From assembly GCA_032881465.1 (NCBI GenBank), contig CP126168.1, forward strand, positions 1,054,001 to 1,118,000: a DNA stretch of 64,000 nucleotides, given 5' to 3'. The DNA is from Parvibaculaceae bacterium PLY_AMNH_Bact1. GTDB lineage: Bacteria; Pseudomonadota; Alphaproteobacteria; Parvibaculales; Parvibaculaceae. The stretch's first letter is position 1, and the number at the start of each line of letters is the position of its first letter. Below, in pieces: positions 26,303 to 34,865 of the stretch. The translations under genes and the position numbers were made by a program. The notes beneath the pieces are model-generated. The model was not told the origin of the DNA, searched no databases, and was given only the letters and a program-made list of their open reading frames with translations.

Positions 26303-26915
26303 AGCGCGCAAACGGTTCGGAAAAGACTTCGTCCAGATCTGCATTCACCAGGAATGCACGAAGACCAATGCTGTCGGATGTGATCCGGATTGCCTGAAGA
26401 CCGACAGAGCTTGAAATGGTGCCCTCAAGTGCGCCCCGATTGAGAAGCTCAACCATAACGCGATCATCAAGGGTCGTAACGGACATGTCGTCTCCGGCCA
26501 TCAGAACCCGAAACAGGTAGTATCCCTCTTCGTCCGCCTCGGTAGGCTTGCCATCAAGGCGCTTCAGGAGAGCGGAAAGAAAAACCTCTCCCCGGATTTC
26601 CGTGGCCTCCGCCTCAAACTCAAGCCAGCCTTCATTGATTGAAGGTTTCCCCTCTCTGTGACGAATGATGAGTCCCGTAAACCGCGGGGAGGGGGCTGCG
26701 TCTTCTGCGCCTTCCATAAAAATGAGGGTCGCCTTACCATCGCCGAGACCTCCGTCCCAAATGCCTGAGAAGATGTCGGGAGCTTCGCTCTCACCACTCA
26801 GTGCGATGGGGTGCTCAGATGTGGGGAAGCAGGCCGCCAGAGAAAGCGCAAGAAGTCCGGTGAGGACGATGCGTGCCAGGGCACCCCATCCAAACAGTAA
26901 TCGTGACAAATTCAT
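26286..26915 (-). CDS. Hypothetical lipoprotein
   Basis: A 209-aa protein with a lipoprotein signal peptide (RIVLTGLLALSLAAC, Cys29). The mature part has DIFSGIWDGGLGDGKATLIF and alternating strand-like segments and may be a beta-sandwich. No family is recognised. ATG 26915 sits behind AGGGGATAGA; ATG 26933 also has a purine-rich leader and is possible. It lies opposite to the ccm genes, between ccmI and the GH46-like gene, with its start back to back with the latter (91 bp between them). Confidence 0.75.
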   Translation of the reverse strand: MNLSRLLFGWGALARIVLTGLLALSLAACFPTSEHPIALSGESEAPDIFSGIWDGGLGDGKATLIFMEGAEDAAPSPRFTGLIIRHREGKPSINEGWLEFEAEATEIRGEVFLSALLKRLDGKPTEADEEGYYLFRVLMAGDDMSVTTLDDRVMVELLNRGALEGTISSSVGLQAIRITSDSIGLRAFLVNADLDEVFSEPFARFTRQR

Positions 26916-27006
26916 TCTATCCCCTATCCTCATACCGCCCCTATTCTGCGGTATGAAGTCACAAATTGCGGGTTCTGGTCAACTAGGTGAGGGCTAAGGA
27001 GCGGAC

Positions 27007-27942
27007 ATGCCGATGAACGACATAGAAAAGAAAGCCGCGCAGGCGGTTGTCAATATCTTCGAAACAGGAGCGGTCCTGGGAGACTATGGAAAGGTCACTC
27101 TGCTACCGGGCGACACCGGACATCTGACCTATGGTCGCGCACAGACCACGCTGGCATCGGGCAATCTGCATCTACTTATTAAGCGTTACGTGACCGCGGC
27201 AGGGGCGGCCTTCGGGCATCATCTTGAACCTTATCTCCAACGGCTCAGCGACATGGACGTCAGTCTCGATTTTGATGCGACGCTGAAAGGCCTGCTGGAG
27301 GCGGCGGGCAATGACCCGGTTATGCAGGAAGAGCAGGATCGGTTTTTTGATGACGCTTATTGGGCCCCAGCGGCGCGTGCGGCAGACGCATTGGGCCTGA
27401 CCGACCCCCTCGCCATTGCCGTGGTTTATGACAGCCACATCCATGGCTCGTGGCGGTTCATCAAAAACCGCACTTTGGAGAAACATGGGCACCCCAGTGA
27501 GACGAATGCACGCTCCTGGATTAAGCATTATGTCAGCGAACGCAGGGACTGGTTGGCCTCCCATCGAAACCGCCTCCTGCAAAAAACCGTCTACCGTATG
27601 GATACTTTTTTGGCGCTGATGGACGCGGGCAATTGGGCCCTTGATCTGCCCTTTACGGCGCGGGGCGTGCGCATCGACCGCGATGCGTTGGATGTGGCGC
27701 CACCTGTCCGCGTAACAGCAGAGGATGCTGGTCTTAGGACCCTAAAACTCACAGACCCACCGATGAGTGGGGCAGATGTCCGGACGCTCGAAGAAGCCCT
27801 GATCAAAGCGGGATATGCCATCAATGTGGATGGGATCTTTGATGCGAGCCTGGAGCGGGTCGTGCGGGAGCGACAGCAGGAGCTGGGGCTTGGCGTTGAC
27901 GGGATTGTGGGGCCAATAACCCGTGCAGCGCTAGGGTTTTGA
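27007..27942 (+). CDS. GH46-like chitosanase/lysozyme-fold protein with peptidoglycan-binding domain
   Basis: A 311-aa protein. The first 200 residues look like GH46 chitosanase of the lysozyme superfamily: Glu19 in NIFETG and Asp36 in GDTGHLTYGR sit where the catalytic Glu and Asp of the family are. The C-terminal 70 residues are a PG_binding_1 repeat (MSGADVRTLEEALIKAGY, then VDGIVGPITRAAL). No signal peptide is seen, so export would need another route, or it acts after lysis. It lies between ccmI and ccmE in the same direction. GGAG precedes ATG 27007. A cell-wall or chitosan hydrolase is likely; the substrate is unproven. Confidence 0.7.
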   Translation: MPMNDIEKKAAQAVVNIFETGAVLGDYGKVTLLPGDTGHLTYGRAQTTLASGNLHLLIKRYVTAAGAAFGHHLEPYLQRLSDMDVSLDFDATLKGLLEAAGNDPVMQEEQDRFFDDAYWAPAARAADALGLTDPLAIAVVYDSHIHGSWRFIKNRTLEKHGHPSETNARSWIKHYVSERRDWLASHRNRLLQKTVYRMDTFLALMDAGNWALDLPFTARGVRIDRDALDVAPPVRVTAEDAGLRTLKLTDPPMSGADVRTLEEALIKAGYAINVDGIFDASLERVVRERQQELGLGVDGIVGPITRAALGF

Positions 27943-28051
27943 ACACCTCATGCGCGGCGATTTGCCGGTTTGCGACCAGCCTGACCGACGGTATACCTGA
28001 AGCAAAGAACGGAGGGCGTCCTGGTCGCCATCCCGATATGTGTGAGGAACC

Positions 28052-28534
28052 ATGACGCGTAAGCAGCGCCGCGCCACCCTGATTGGCACCAGCCTCGGTA
28101 TTCTGGGCCTGGCCGTTGGTCTCGTGCTCTATGCCCTGAGCGATAATATTGTCTTCTTCTACAGTCCTGCCGACATTGTGGAGCAGAATGTGGAACAGGG
28201 AACGCGTATGCGCATCGGCGGATTGGTTGTTGAAGATAGTATTGTGCGCGGCGAGGGGACCTTCGTCCGCTTTCAGGTCACCGATTTCTCCCAAACCCTT
28301 TTTGTGACCTATGACGGCATCCTGCCGGATCTCTTTCGAGAGGGTCAAGGCGTGGTGGCCGAAGGTGTTTTACAAGCAGACCTGAAATTTGACGCCGACA
28401 CCGTCCTCGCCAAGCATGATGAAAACTACATGCCGCCAGAAGTCGCGGATGCGCTGAAGCGGAACGGCAATTGGCAGGGCGACGGGGCAGAAGCACCCCA
28501 CAGTGAGACTTACGGGCAGGGGGCCTATCCATGA
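28052..28534 (+). CDS. ccmE: Haem chaperone CcmE
   Basis: A 160-aa CcmE. One N-terminal membrane anchor (about 10-29) follows the KQRRATLIG start, and the OB-fold domain contains MRIGGLVVEDS, FQVTDFSQTLFVTYDGILPDLFREGQGVV and the haem-binding His122 with Tyr126 in LAKHDENYMPPEV. It carries haem in the periplasm to CcmF. Its stop overlaps the start of ccmF by four bases (ATGA). Confidence 0.96.
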   Translation: MTRKQRRATLIGTSLGILGLAVGLVLYALSDNIVFFYSPADIVEQNVEQGTRMRIGGLVVEDSIVRGEGTFVRFQVTDFSQTLFVTYDGILPDLFREGQGVVAEGVLQADLKFDADTVLAKHDENYMPPEVADALKRNGNWQGDGAEAPHSETYGQGAYP

Positions 28535-30510
28535 TTGCGGAGTTCGGCCACTTTGTCCTGGTCTTGGCACTAGGCGTCGCCCTGGTGCAGGCCTTCGGTC
28601 CGCTCCTCGGCATGCCGTTTAACGCAACCTTTGGGCGGCTTGCGGTGCCGGCAGCGCGGGCGCAGTTCGTTTTGCTGACACTCGCATTTGCTGCTCTTGT
28701 CTATGCCTTTGCTGTGTCAGACTTTTCCTTGTCCCTCGTGACCGCGAACTCCCACAGCGCCAAACCGCTGATCTATAAGCTCACCGGCGCCTGGGGAAAC
28801 CATGAAGGCTCCATGTTGCTGTGGACGCTGATCCTCGCAACATTCGGCGCCGCAGTTGCCTTCTTCGGCGACAATCTGCCCGATGGGTTACGGGCCCGCG
28901 TGCTGGGTGTCCAGGGGCTGATCGGCGCCGCCTTCCTCATGTTTCTCCTGTTTACGTCAAACCCGTTCCTGCGCCTTGACCCGGCACCGTTTGATGGAAA
29001 TGGCCTTAATCCTATTTTGCAGGACCCTGCGCTCGCCTTTCATCCACCCTTCCTTTATGCGGGTTATGTGGGCTTCTCGATAGCCTTCTCCTTTGCTGTG
29101 GCAGCTTTGCTGGAAGGCAAGGTTGATCCTGCCTGGGCTCGTTGGGTGCGGCCCTGGACGCTGGCCGCCTGGTGCGCACTGACTCTTGGTATCGCCATGG
29201 GCTCCTGGTGGGCTTACTACGAACTCGGCTGGGGCGGCTGGTGGTTCTGGGACCCAGTTGAGAACGCGTCACTCATGCCCTGGCTGCTTGGCACGGCTCT
29301 TCTTCACTCGGCGATTGTTGTGGAGAAACGCGGTGCGTTGAAACGCTGGACCTTGTTGCTGGCGATCTTCACCTTCGCACTGAGTCTCATTGGGACATTC
29401 CTGGTGCGCTCCGGCGTGCTCACGTCCGTTCATGCCTTCGCGGTTGATCCGGCCCGCGGTGTGGTGATCCTGGGTATTCTCGTCTTCTTCGTCGGTGGGG
29501 CGTTGATACTCTATGCGCTACGTGCACCTGCGCTTAAGGTCGAAGGCCTGTTCGCACCCTTAAGTCGGGAAGCGGCACTCATCGTCAACAATCTGCTGCT
29601 CACTGCCGCGACGGTTGCGGTTTTTGTCGGTACGCTCTACCCGCTGGCGCTTGATGCCTTTGACGGAAGCAAAATTTCTGTTGGGGCACCGTTCTACAAT
29701 CTCACCTTTGTGCCCATCGTTATCCCACTTCTGCTGCTGGTTCCCTTTGGGCCGATGCTGGGCTGGAAGAGGGCGGACGTGCTGGGGGCTACTCAGCGGC
29801 TTGGCGTGGCTGCTGCCGTGAGCACTGTCGGCCTTGCCGCCGCATGGATGTGGCAGAATGACGGTCCCTGGGGCGCGCCTTTCGGGATTGCGCTGGGTGT
29901 CTGGTTGATCGCCGGGGCTTTCTCAGAGATCGGTTATCGCGTGCGCCTGTTCCGTGGAGCGACCCTGGTGGAAGCCTTCGGCAAGGCCCGGCGTTTGCCA
30001 CGCTCAGCCTGGGGTACGGCGCTGGCCCACGCCGGTGTCGGCGTGATGGTGATTGGCATTGTCGGAATTACCTCCTGGCGGGTGGAGGTCATCGAAGCCT
30101 TGGCACCGGGTTCGACCTTTGAGGTGGGCAGCTATTCGGTCACGTTCCAGAATGTGGAATCCTATCAGGGGCCAAACTTCCGCGCCGACAGAGGATCTTT
30201 CCTTGTCGAACGCAATGGCAAAGAGATTGCGACCCTCACGCCCGAGAAACGCGTCTATCCGGTCTCTGAAATGCCCACTACCGAAGCCGCGATTTATACG
30301 ATCTGGGTGGCGGACCTTTATGTGGTGCTAGGCGATCCGACCGGCACTGGTGCGTGGACAGTGCGTGCCTATGTGAACCCGCTTGTGCCCTGGGTTTGGA
30401 TCGGCGCTGTGATTATGGTCCTGGGCGGTATGATCTCGTTGAGTGATCGACGCTACCGCGTGGGCGCACCAGTGCGCGCCCGTAATGCTAAACCTGGTGT
30501 TCTGGCATGA
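28531..30510 (+). CDS. ccmF: Haem lyase subunit CcmF
   Basis: A 659-aa polytopic membrane protein of normal CcmF length. The WWD haem-handling motif is visible (GWGGWWFWDPVENASLMPWL at about 232-251), with the conserved HNPFLRLDP-like SNPFLRLDPAPFDGNGLNPILQDP loop before it. It transfers haem from CcmE to apocytochrome with CcmH and CcmI. It is translationally coupled to ccmE upstream and to ccmH downstream. Confidence 0.96.
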   Translation: MIAEFGHFVLVLALGVALVQAFGPLLGMPFNATFGRLAVPAARAQFVLLTLAFAALVYAFAVSDFSLSLVTANSHSAKPLIYKLTGAWGNHEGSMLLWTLILATFGAAVAFFGDNLPDGLRARVLGVQGLIGAAFLMFLLFTSNPFLRLDPAPFDGNGLNPILQDPALAFHPPFLYAGYVGFSIAFSFAVAALLEGKVDPAWARWVRPWTLAAWCALTLGIAMGSWWAYYELGWGGWWFWDPVENASLMPWLLGTALLHSAIVVEKRGALKRWTLLLAIFTFALSLIGTFLVRSGVLTSVHAFAVDPARGVVILGILVFFVGGALILYALRAPALKVEGLFAPLSREAALIVNNLLLTAATVAVFVGTLYPLALDAFDGSKISVGAPFYNLTFVPIVIPLLLLVPFGPMLGWKRADVLGATQRLGVAAAVSTVGLAAAWMWQNDGPWGAPFGIALGVWLIAGAFSEIGYRVRLFRGATLVEAFGKARRLPRSAWGTALAHAGVGVMVIGIVGITSWRVEVIEALAPGSTFEVGSYSVTFQNVESYQGPNFRADRGSFLVERNGKEIATLTPEKRVYPVSEMPTTEAAIYTIWVADLYVVLGDPTGTGAWTVRAYVNPLVPWVWIGAVIMVLGGMISLSDRRYRVGAPVRARNAKPGVLA

Positions 30511-30983
30511 TGCGGCTGGCAGCGCTGTTGGTTCTGCTCGTGGTTGCAAGTCCTGCCGCCGCAGTGGACCCTGGCGAACGCCTGGATGATCCCCTTTTGG
30601 AAGAACGGGCACGAGGTCTGTCGCAGGAACTTCGTTGTTTGGTGTGTCAGAACCAGTCGATTGATGACAGCGACGCGCCATTGGCAAAAGACCTTCGCGT
30701 TCTTGTGCGCGATCGTCTAAAGGCGGGTGACACGGATGCGGAAGTCCTGTCCTACATTGTTGACCGCTACGGTGAGTTTGTCCTGCTGCGTCCGCCGCTC
30801 CGTGCAGGAACGGTGCTTCTGTGGCTGGCACCCTTCATAGTCCTTCTCATCGGAATTGCCTCGGTCCTGGTGTATGTGCGCAGCCGTCGTCCGGAGGCGG
30901 TGGGGGCACCTGTACCCTTGTCAGACGCGGAAAAGGCCAAGCTTGAGGAAATTGTGATCGCTCGTGATCCTCGGAACGATTGA
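30507..30983 (+). CDS. ccmH: Cytochrome c maturation protein CcmH
   Basis: A 158-aa CcmH (CcmL type). A signal peptide (about 1-19) precedes the redox motif LRCLVCQNQSIDDSDA with Cys44 and Cys47, and a membrane helix at about 103-124 anchors the C-terminus. It reduces the apocytochrome CXXCH thiols for haem ligation. The start ATG overlaps the ccmF stop by four bases. No ccmG thioredoxin is present here, so it must be elsewhere. Confidence 0.95.
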   Translation: MMRLAALLVLLVVASPAAAVDPGERLDDPLLEERARGLSQELRCLVCQNQSIDDSDAPLAKDLRVLVRDRLKAGDTDAEVLSYIVDRYGEFVLLRPPLRAGTVLLWLAPFIVLLIGIASVLVYVRSRRPEAVGAPVPLSDAEKAKLEEIVIARDPRND

Positions 30984-31084
30984 GGCTTACTGCCCATATC
31001 GCCATATGAATGCTAGTTTAAGTTAAGACGGTACTCGAACAGAGCCCCGTCTGATCTTATTGGCAAGCACCCTGGGAGGGCTCC

Positions 31085-32320
31085 ATGGCGACCGGTTCTG
31101 TACGCTCAGAAAAAATCACGTTCTCAGGCTCTCAAGGGGACACGCTTGCAGCGCGCCTTGACCGTCCCATCGGTCCAATCCGTGCCTATGCGCTCTTTGC
31201 TCATTGTTTCACTTGTTCAAAAGACATATTCGCCGCCTCGCGGATAGCGGGTGCTCTGGCAGAGCGCGGCATCGCGGTGCTGAGGTTTGATTTTACCGGG
31301 CTTGGCATGAGTGAAGGCGACTTCGCCAACACGAATTTCTCATCAAACGTCGCAGATCTTGTGGCGGCCGCAGATTATTTACGCGCGGAGCACGAAGCAC
31401 CCCGCATTCTGGTTGGACATTCGTTGGGGGGAGCCGCCGTACTTGCAGCTGCTGGTGATGTTCCAGAAGCAGTTGCTGTGGCGACCATTGGGGCACCCTC
31501 AACAGCACATCATGTCGCAGACTCCTTCGCCAACGACATTGAAATGATCGAACGCGACGGTGAAGCGGAGGTCACGCTGGCGGGCCGTCCGTTCAAGATC
31601 AAAAAGCAGTTTCTGGAAGACATCGCGGAAACCACTCTCCAGGACAAAATTGCGACGCTGAAAAAGGCCCTGATCGTTTTTCATGCACCCCTTGATGCGC
31701 AGGTGAGTGTCGACAATGCAGCTGACATCTTCACAACCGCGAAGCACCCGAAGAGTTTCGTTTCCCTTGATGATGCCGACCATCTGCTCACGCGCAAACA
31801 GGATGCAATCTACGTCGCAGACGTCCTATCTGCTTGGGCCTCCCGCTACCTTCCTGAACCAGCTGCATCGAACCTACTTCCTCTTCAGAAGGGAAAAGTG
31901 ACCGTTGAAGAAACAGGTGCGGGCAAGTTCCAGCACCTTGTGCGCATTGGCAACCACGAGACCTTTGCAGATGAGCCCAAAAAAGTAGGTGGTGATGATA
32001 CAGGCCTTGCGCCCTATGATCTGCTGCTCGCTGGCCTTGGTGCCTGTACATCCATGACGATGCGCATGTATGCAGCGCGGAAGGGCATCAACGCTACTAA
32101 GCTCGGCGTAACTCTCTCCCATGACAAAGTGCATGCGGATGATTGTGAAGAATGTGCAGCAGAAGGGAATCAGAAGATTGATGTGATGCGGCGCGAGCTC
32201 TCGATTGAGGGAGACATGAGCGAGGAAGAGCGCGCGAAACTTGTCGAGATCGCGAATAAGTGTCCAGTCCACCGAACGCTTGAAGCCGACATTGAAGTCG
32301 TCACAAGCCTGAAAGCCTAG
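31085..32320 (+). CDS. Fused alpha/beta hydrolase and OsmC-family protein
   Basis: A 411-aa two-domain protein. Residues 1-255 are an alpha/beta hydrolase with the nucleophile Ser113 in GHSLGG and a DDADHLLTR segment with the likely catalytic His. Residues 265-411 are an OsmC domain with the two reactive Cys, Cys321 in GACTS and Cys393 in CPVHR. OsmC proteins reduce organic hydroperoxides, so the fusion could hydrolyse a peroxidised lipid or ester and reduce the peroxide. The fusion is known in several bacteria; its substrate is not. It sits 101 bp after ccmH and starts at ATG behind GGGAGGGCTCC. Confidence 0.9.
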   Translation: MATGSVRSEKITFSGSQGDTLAARLDRPIGPIRAYALFAHCFTCSKDIFAASRIAGALAERGIAVLRFDFTGLGMSEGDFANTNFSSNVADLVAAADYLRAEHEAPRILVGHSLGGAAVLAAAGDVPEAVAVATIGAPSTAHHVADSFANDIEMIERDGEAEVTLAGRPFKIKKQFLEDIAETTLQDKIATLKKALIVFHAPLDAQVSVDNAADIFTTAKHPKSFVSLDDADHLLTRKQDAIYVADVLSAWASRYLPEPAASNLLPLQKGKVTVEETGAGKFQHLVRIGNHETFADEPKKVGGDDTGLAPYDLLLAGLGACTSMTMRMYAARKGINATKLGVTLSHDKVHADDCEECAAEGNQKIDVMRRELSIEGDMSEEERAKLVEIANKCPVHRTLEADIEVVTSLKA

Positions 32321-32455
32321 AGAAACCGCCGATACGATTTCAATTGTGGCAAGAAGGCGGCGCTGCGCTAAACGAAAAGTAATGGGCCGTTCAGGTGACG
32401 GTAAGACAGGCATCCCCATGTTTATGAGGAACAATTTTTACGGAGTTCCCTCAAC

Positions 32456-33949
32456 ATGCCTCGATCCGATGACACCAACAATAAGAGCTTCTTCTGCAAC
32501 AAAGGCACGTTCATTGCCGCTGTCGGCGCAGCTGCCATTATCGGCTTCGGCGTCGCATCACTTGATCGCCCGGTCTCTGCTGAGAGCAGCGTAAGGGCGC
32601 TCCAAACCGGATCTTCCCCAGGTTTGCCGATGGCAGGGTTCGCCGACATGGTGGAACAAGTCAGCCCCGCCGTTGTGAGCATTCAGGTCGTGCAGCAGGT
32701 GCCCGCGGCGGCATCAGGTCCGCGGCAAGGCTTCCCGCCGGGACATCCCTTTGAGCGCTTTTTCCGCGAAGGCCCCGGTGAGCAAGGCGGTGATGAGGGT
32801 GCCCCGCGTCGCGGACCGCGTCCACAGGCTCAAGGGTCTGGCTTTGTGATTTCTGAAGATGGCTACATCGTCACCAACCATCACGTGGTCGACAAGGGTG
32901 TTGAAGTCTCCGTCGTGTTCAAAGACGGCACCGAGGTCAAGGCAGAGATTGTGGGCACAGATGAAAAGACAGATTTGGCACTCCTCAAAATCGAGACCGA
33001 CGAAGACCTTCCTTTCGTGTCTTTCAAGGAAACCGATGACCTTCGTGTAGGGGATTGGGTTGTCGCCGTGGGCAATCCCTTCGGCCTTGGTGGCACAGTC
33101 ACATCCGGTATTGTGTCGGCCCGCGGGCGCGACATTGGCGCAGGTCCTTATGATGATTTCATTCAAATCGACGCATCCATCAACCAGGGAAACTCCGGCG
33201 GACCAACCTTTGACTTGAGTGGCAATGTGGTCGGTGTGAATACAGCCATCTTCTCTCCAACCGGCGGCAATGTCGGCATTGGCTTTGCCATCCCCGCAAA
33301 TGTCGCTTCAGACGTGATTGCGGATCTTCGTGAGAACGGCCGGGTCGAACGGGGGTGGTTGGGCGTTGCGATCCAGCCGGTCGGCCCGGAGATTGCTGAG
33401 ACGCTCGGTCTATCCGAAGACGAAGGGGCGCTGATTGCGCAGGTAGTGGCGGGAAGTCCTGCCGAAGCGGGCGGCCTTGAGCCCGGTGATGTTATCTATT
33501 CCATCGATGGCACCGTTATGGAAACGCCCAAGGATGTCAGCAAAGCGGTTGCCGCCCTTAAGGCAGGCCATACAGCGCAGTTCAATCTGTGGCGCGACGG
33601 TGATCGCCAGGCCGTCGACGTGGAAATCGGTGCCTATCCAGAAGAACGCCAATCAGCGGCGCTGAGCGAGCCAGCCGAAGATGGCCTCCTTGATGGACTG
33701 GGATTGGCGCTGGCCGAAAGTCCAGAAGGTGTCGTGATCCGGGCTGTGAAACCGGCAAGCCAGGCTGCAGAAAAGGGTCTGCGTCCCGGAGATATTATCG
33801 TTGAGGTGGCAGGTGAGCCTGTGGAGCACCTGTCAGATGTCAGAAACGACATTGCAAATGCAAAAGAGCAGGATCGGAAATCTGTCTTGCTCTTGGTTCG
33901 GTCTGATGCGGGGCAGCGCTTCGTGGCGCTGCGCCTACAGGAAACCTGA
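32456..33949 (+). CDS. Periplasmic serine protease of the DegP/DegQ (Do) family
   Basis: A 497-aa HtrA protease. An N-terminal membrane or signal segment (about 18-35) is followed by the trypsin-like domain with His143 (TNHHVV), Asp173 (KTDLALL) and Ser247 (QGNSGGP), and two PDZ domains at about 300-385 and 410-495. It degrades or refolds damaged envelope proteins. A two-component system with good spacing follows, which suggests envelope-stress control; the regulator begins 127 bp downstream. Confidence 0.94.
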   Translation: MPRSDDTNNKSFFCNKGTFIAAVGAAAIIGFGVASLDRPVSAESSVRALQTGSSPGLPMAGFADMVEQVSPAVVSIQVVQQVPAAASGPRQGFPPGHPFERFFREGPGEQGGDEGAPRRGPRPQAQGSGFVISEDGYIVTNHHVVDKGVEVSVVFKDGTEVKAEIVGTDEKTDLALLKIETDEDLPFVSFKETDDLRVGDWVVAVGNPFGLGGTVTSGIVSARGRDIGAGPYDDFIQIDASINQGNSGGPTFDLSGNVVGVNTAIFSPTGGNVGIGFAIPANVASDVIADLRENGRVERGWLGVAIQPVGPEIAETLGLSEDEGALIAQVVAGSPAEAGGLEPGDVIYSIDGTVMETPKDVSKAVAALKAGHTAQFNLWRDGDRQAVDVEIGAYPEERQSAALSEPAEDGLLDGLGLALAESPEGVVIRAVKPASQAAEKGLRPGDIIVEVAGEPVEHLSDVRNDIANAKEQDRKSVLLLVRSDAGQRFVALRLQET

Positions 33950-34076
33950 ATCCATACCGGTTTCGATCCGCACCCGCGGGTCGAGCAATCATCAGGTGAG
34001 GGAACCTGATTGGTCACGGCGGCACCCTTTGTCCCCTGCAGAACGCCGTCGTGACCACAATTTTTGGAGATAAGCC

Positions 34077-34865
34077 ATGTCTGTTTCATCCACCACACTC
34101 GCCAGCCAGCCCACTTCCGCGTTACACTTGGGCGAGCCGCCCAAAAACGTGGACAACGCGGAAACAGAGGCGGAGGGGAGCGAGAACATGCGGGTACTGG
34201 TCATTGAGGACGATGTTGAGGCAGCGGCCTATCTCGTTAAAGGCCTGAAAGAAAGCGGCCACACAGTGGACCATGCTGCTGATGGAGATGACGGACTGAC
34301 GCTCGCCATGTCGGCGCCTTATGACGTGCTGGTCGTTGACCGTATGTTGCCCAAACGTGATGGCCTGAGCGTCGTCTCCACGATCCGTGAACAAGGCAAT
34401 GAAACACCTGTCCTGTTTTTAAGCGCACTCGGTGAAGTGGATGACCGGATCAAGGGCTTGAAGGCAGGCGGAGATGACTATCTCACCAAGCCCTATGCCT
34501 TCGCGGAACTGCTCGCCCGCATAGAAGTTCTGGTGCGCCGCTCAAACCCGGATCAGGTGAAAACCAAGCTCCAGGTGGGCGATCTCGAGATTGACCTGCT
34601 TGCCCGTAAAGTGATCAGGGCAGGCACAGAAATCGATCTTCAACCCCGCGAATTCCGCTTACTTGAATATCTCATGAAAAATGCAGACAGGGTCGTCACC
34701 CGGACCATGCTGCTGGAGAATGTCTGGGAATATCATTTTGACCCCCAAACCAATGTGATCGACGTGCATATTTCTCGGCTTCGGTCGAAAATAGATAAGA
34801 ATTTCGACGTTCCCCTCTTGCATACGATCCGAGGTGCCGGATACTCGCTACGTGCAGCAGGGTAA
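34077..34865 (+). CDS. OmpR-family response regulator
   Basis: A 262-aa regulator. The receiver begins at residue 38 (MRVLVIEDD), with phospho-acceptor Asp88 in VVDRMLPKRDG (Asp51 of the domain) and Lys in LTKPYAF. The winged helix follows (LQPREFRLLEYLM, DVHISRLRSKID, HTIRGAGYSLRA). Two starts look functional: ATG 34077 behind GGAG and ATG 34188 behind GGGGAG, each seven bases away. The longer form adds a 37-residue polar leader not usual in the family. The kinase gene overlaps its 3' end by 32 bp. Confidence 0.9.
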   Translation: MSVSSTTLASQPTSALHLGEPPKNVDNAETEAEGSENMRVLVIEDDVEAAAYLVKGLKESGHTVDHAADGDDGLTLAMSAPYDVLVVDRMLPKRDGLSVVSTIREQGNETPVLFLSALGEVDDRIKGLKAGGDDYLTKPYAFAELLARIEVLVRRSNPDQVKTKLQVGDLEIDLLARKVIRAGTEIDLQPREFRLLEYLMKNADRVVTRTMLLENVWEYHFDPQTNVIDVHISRLRSKIDKNFDVPLLHTIRGAGYSLRAAG

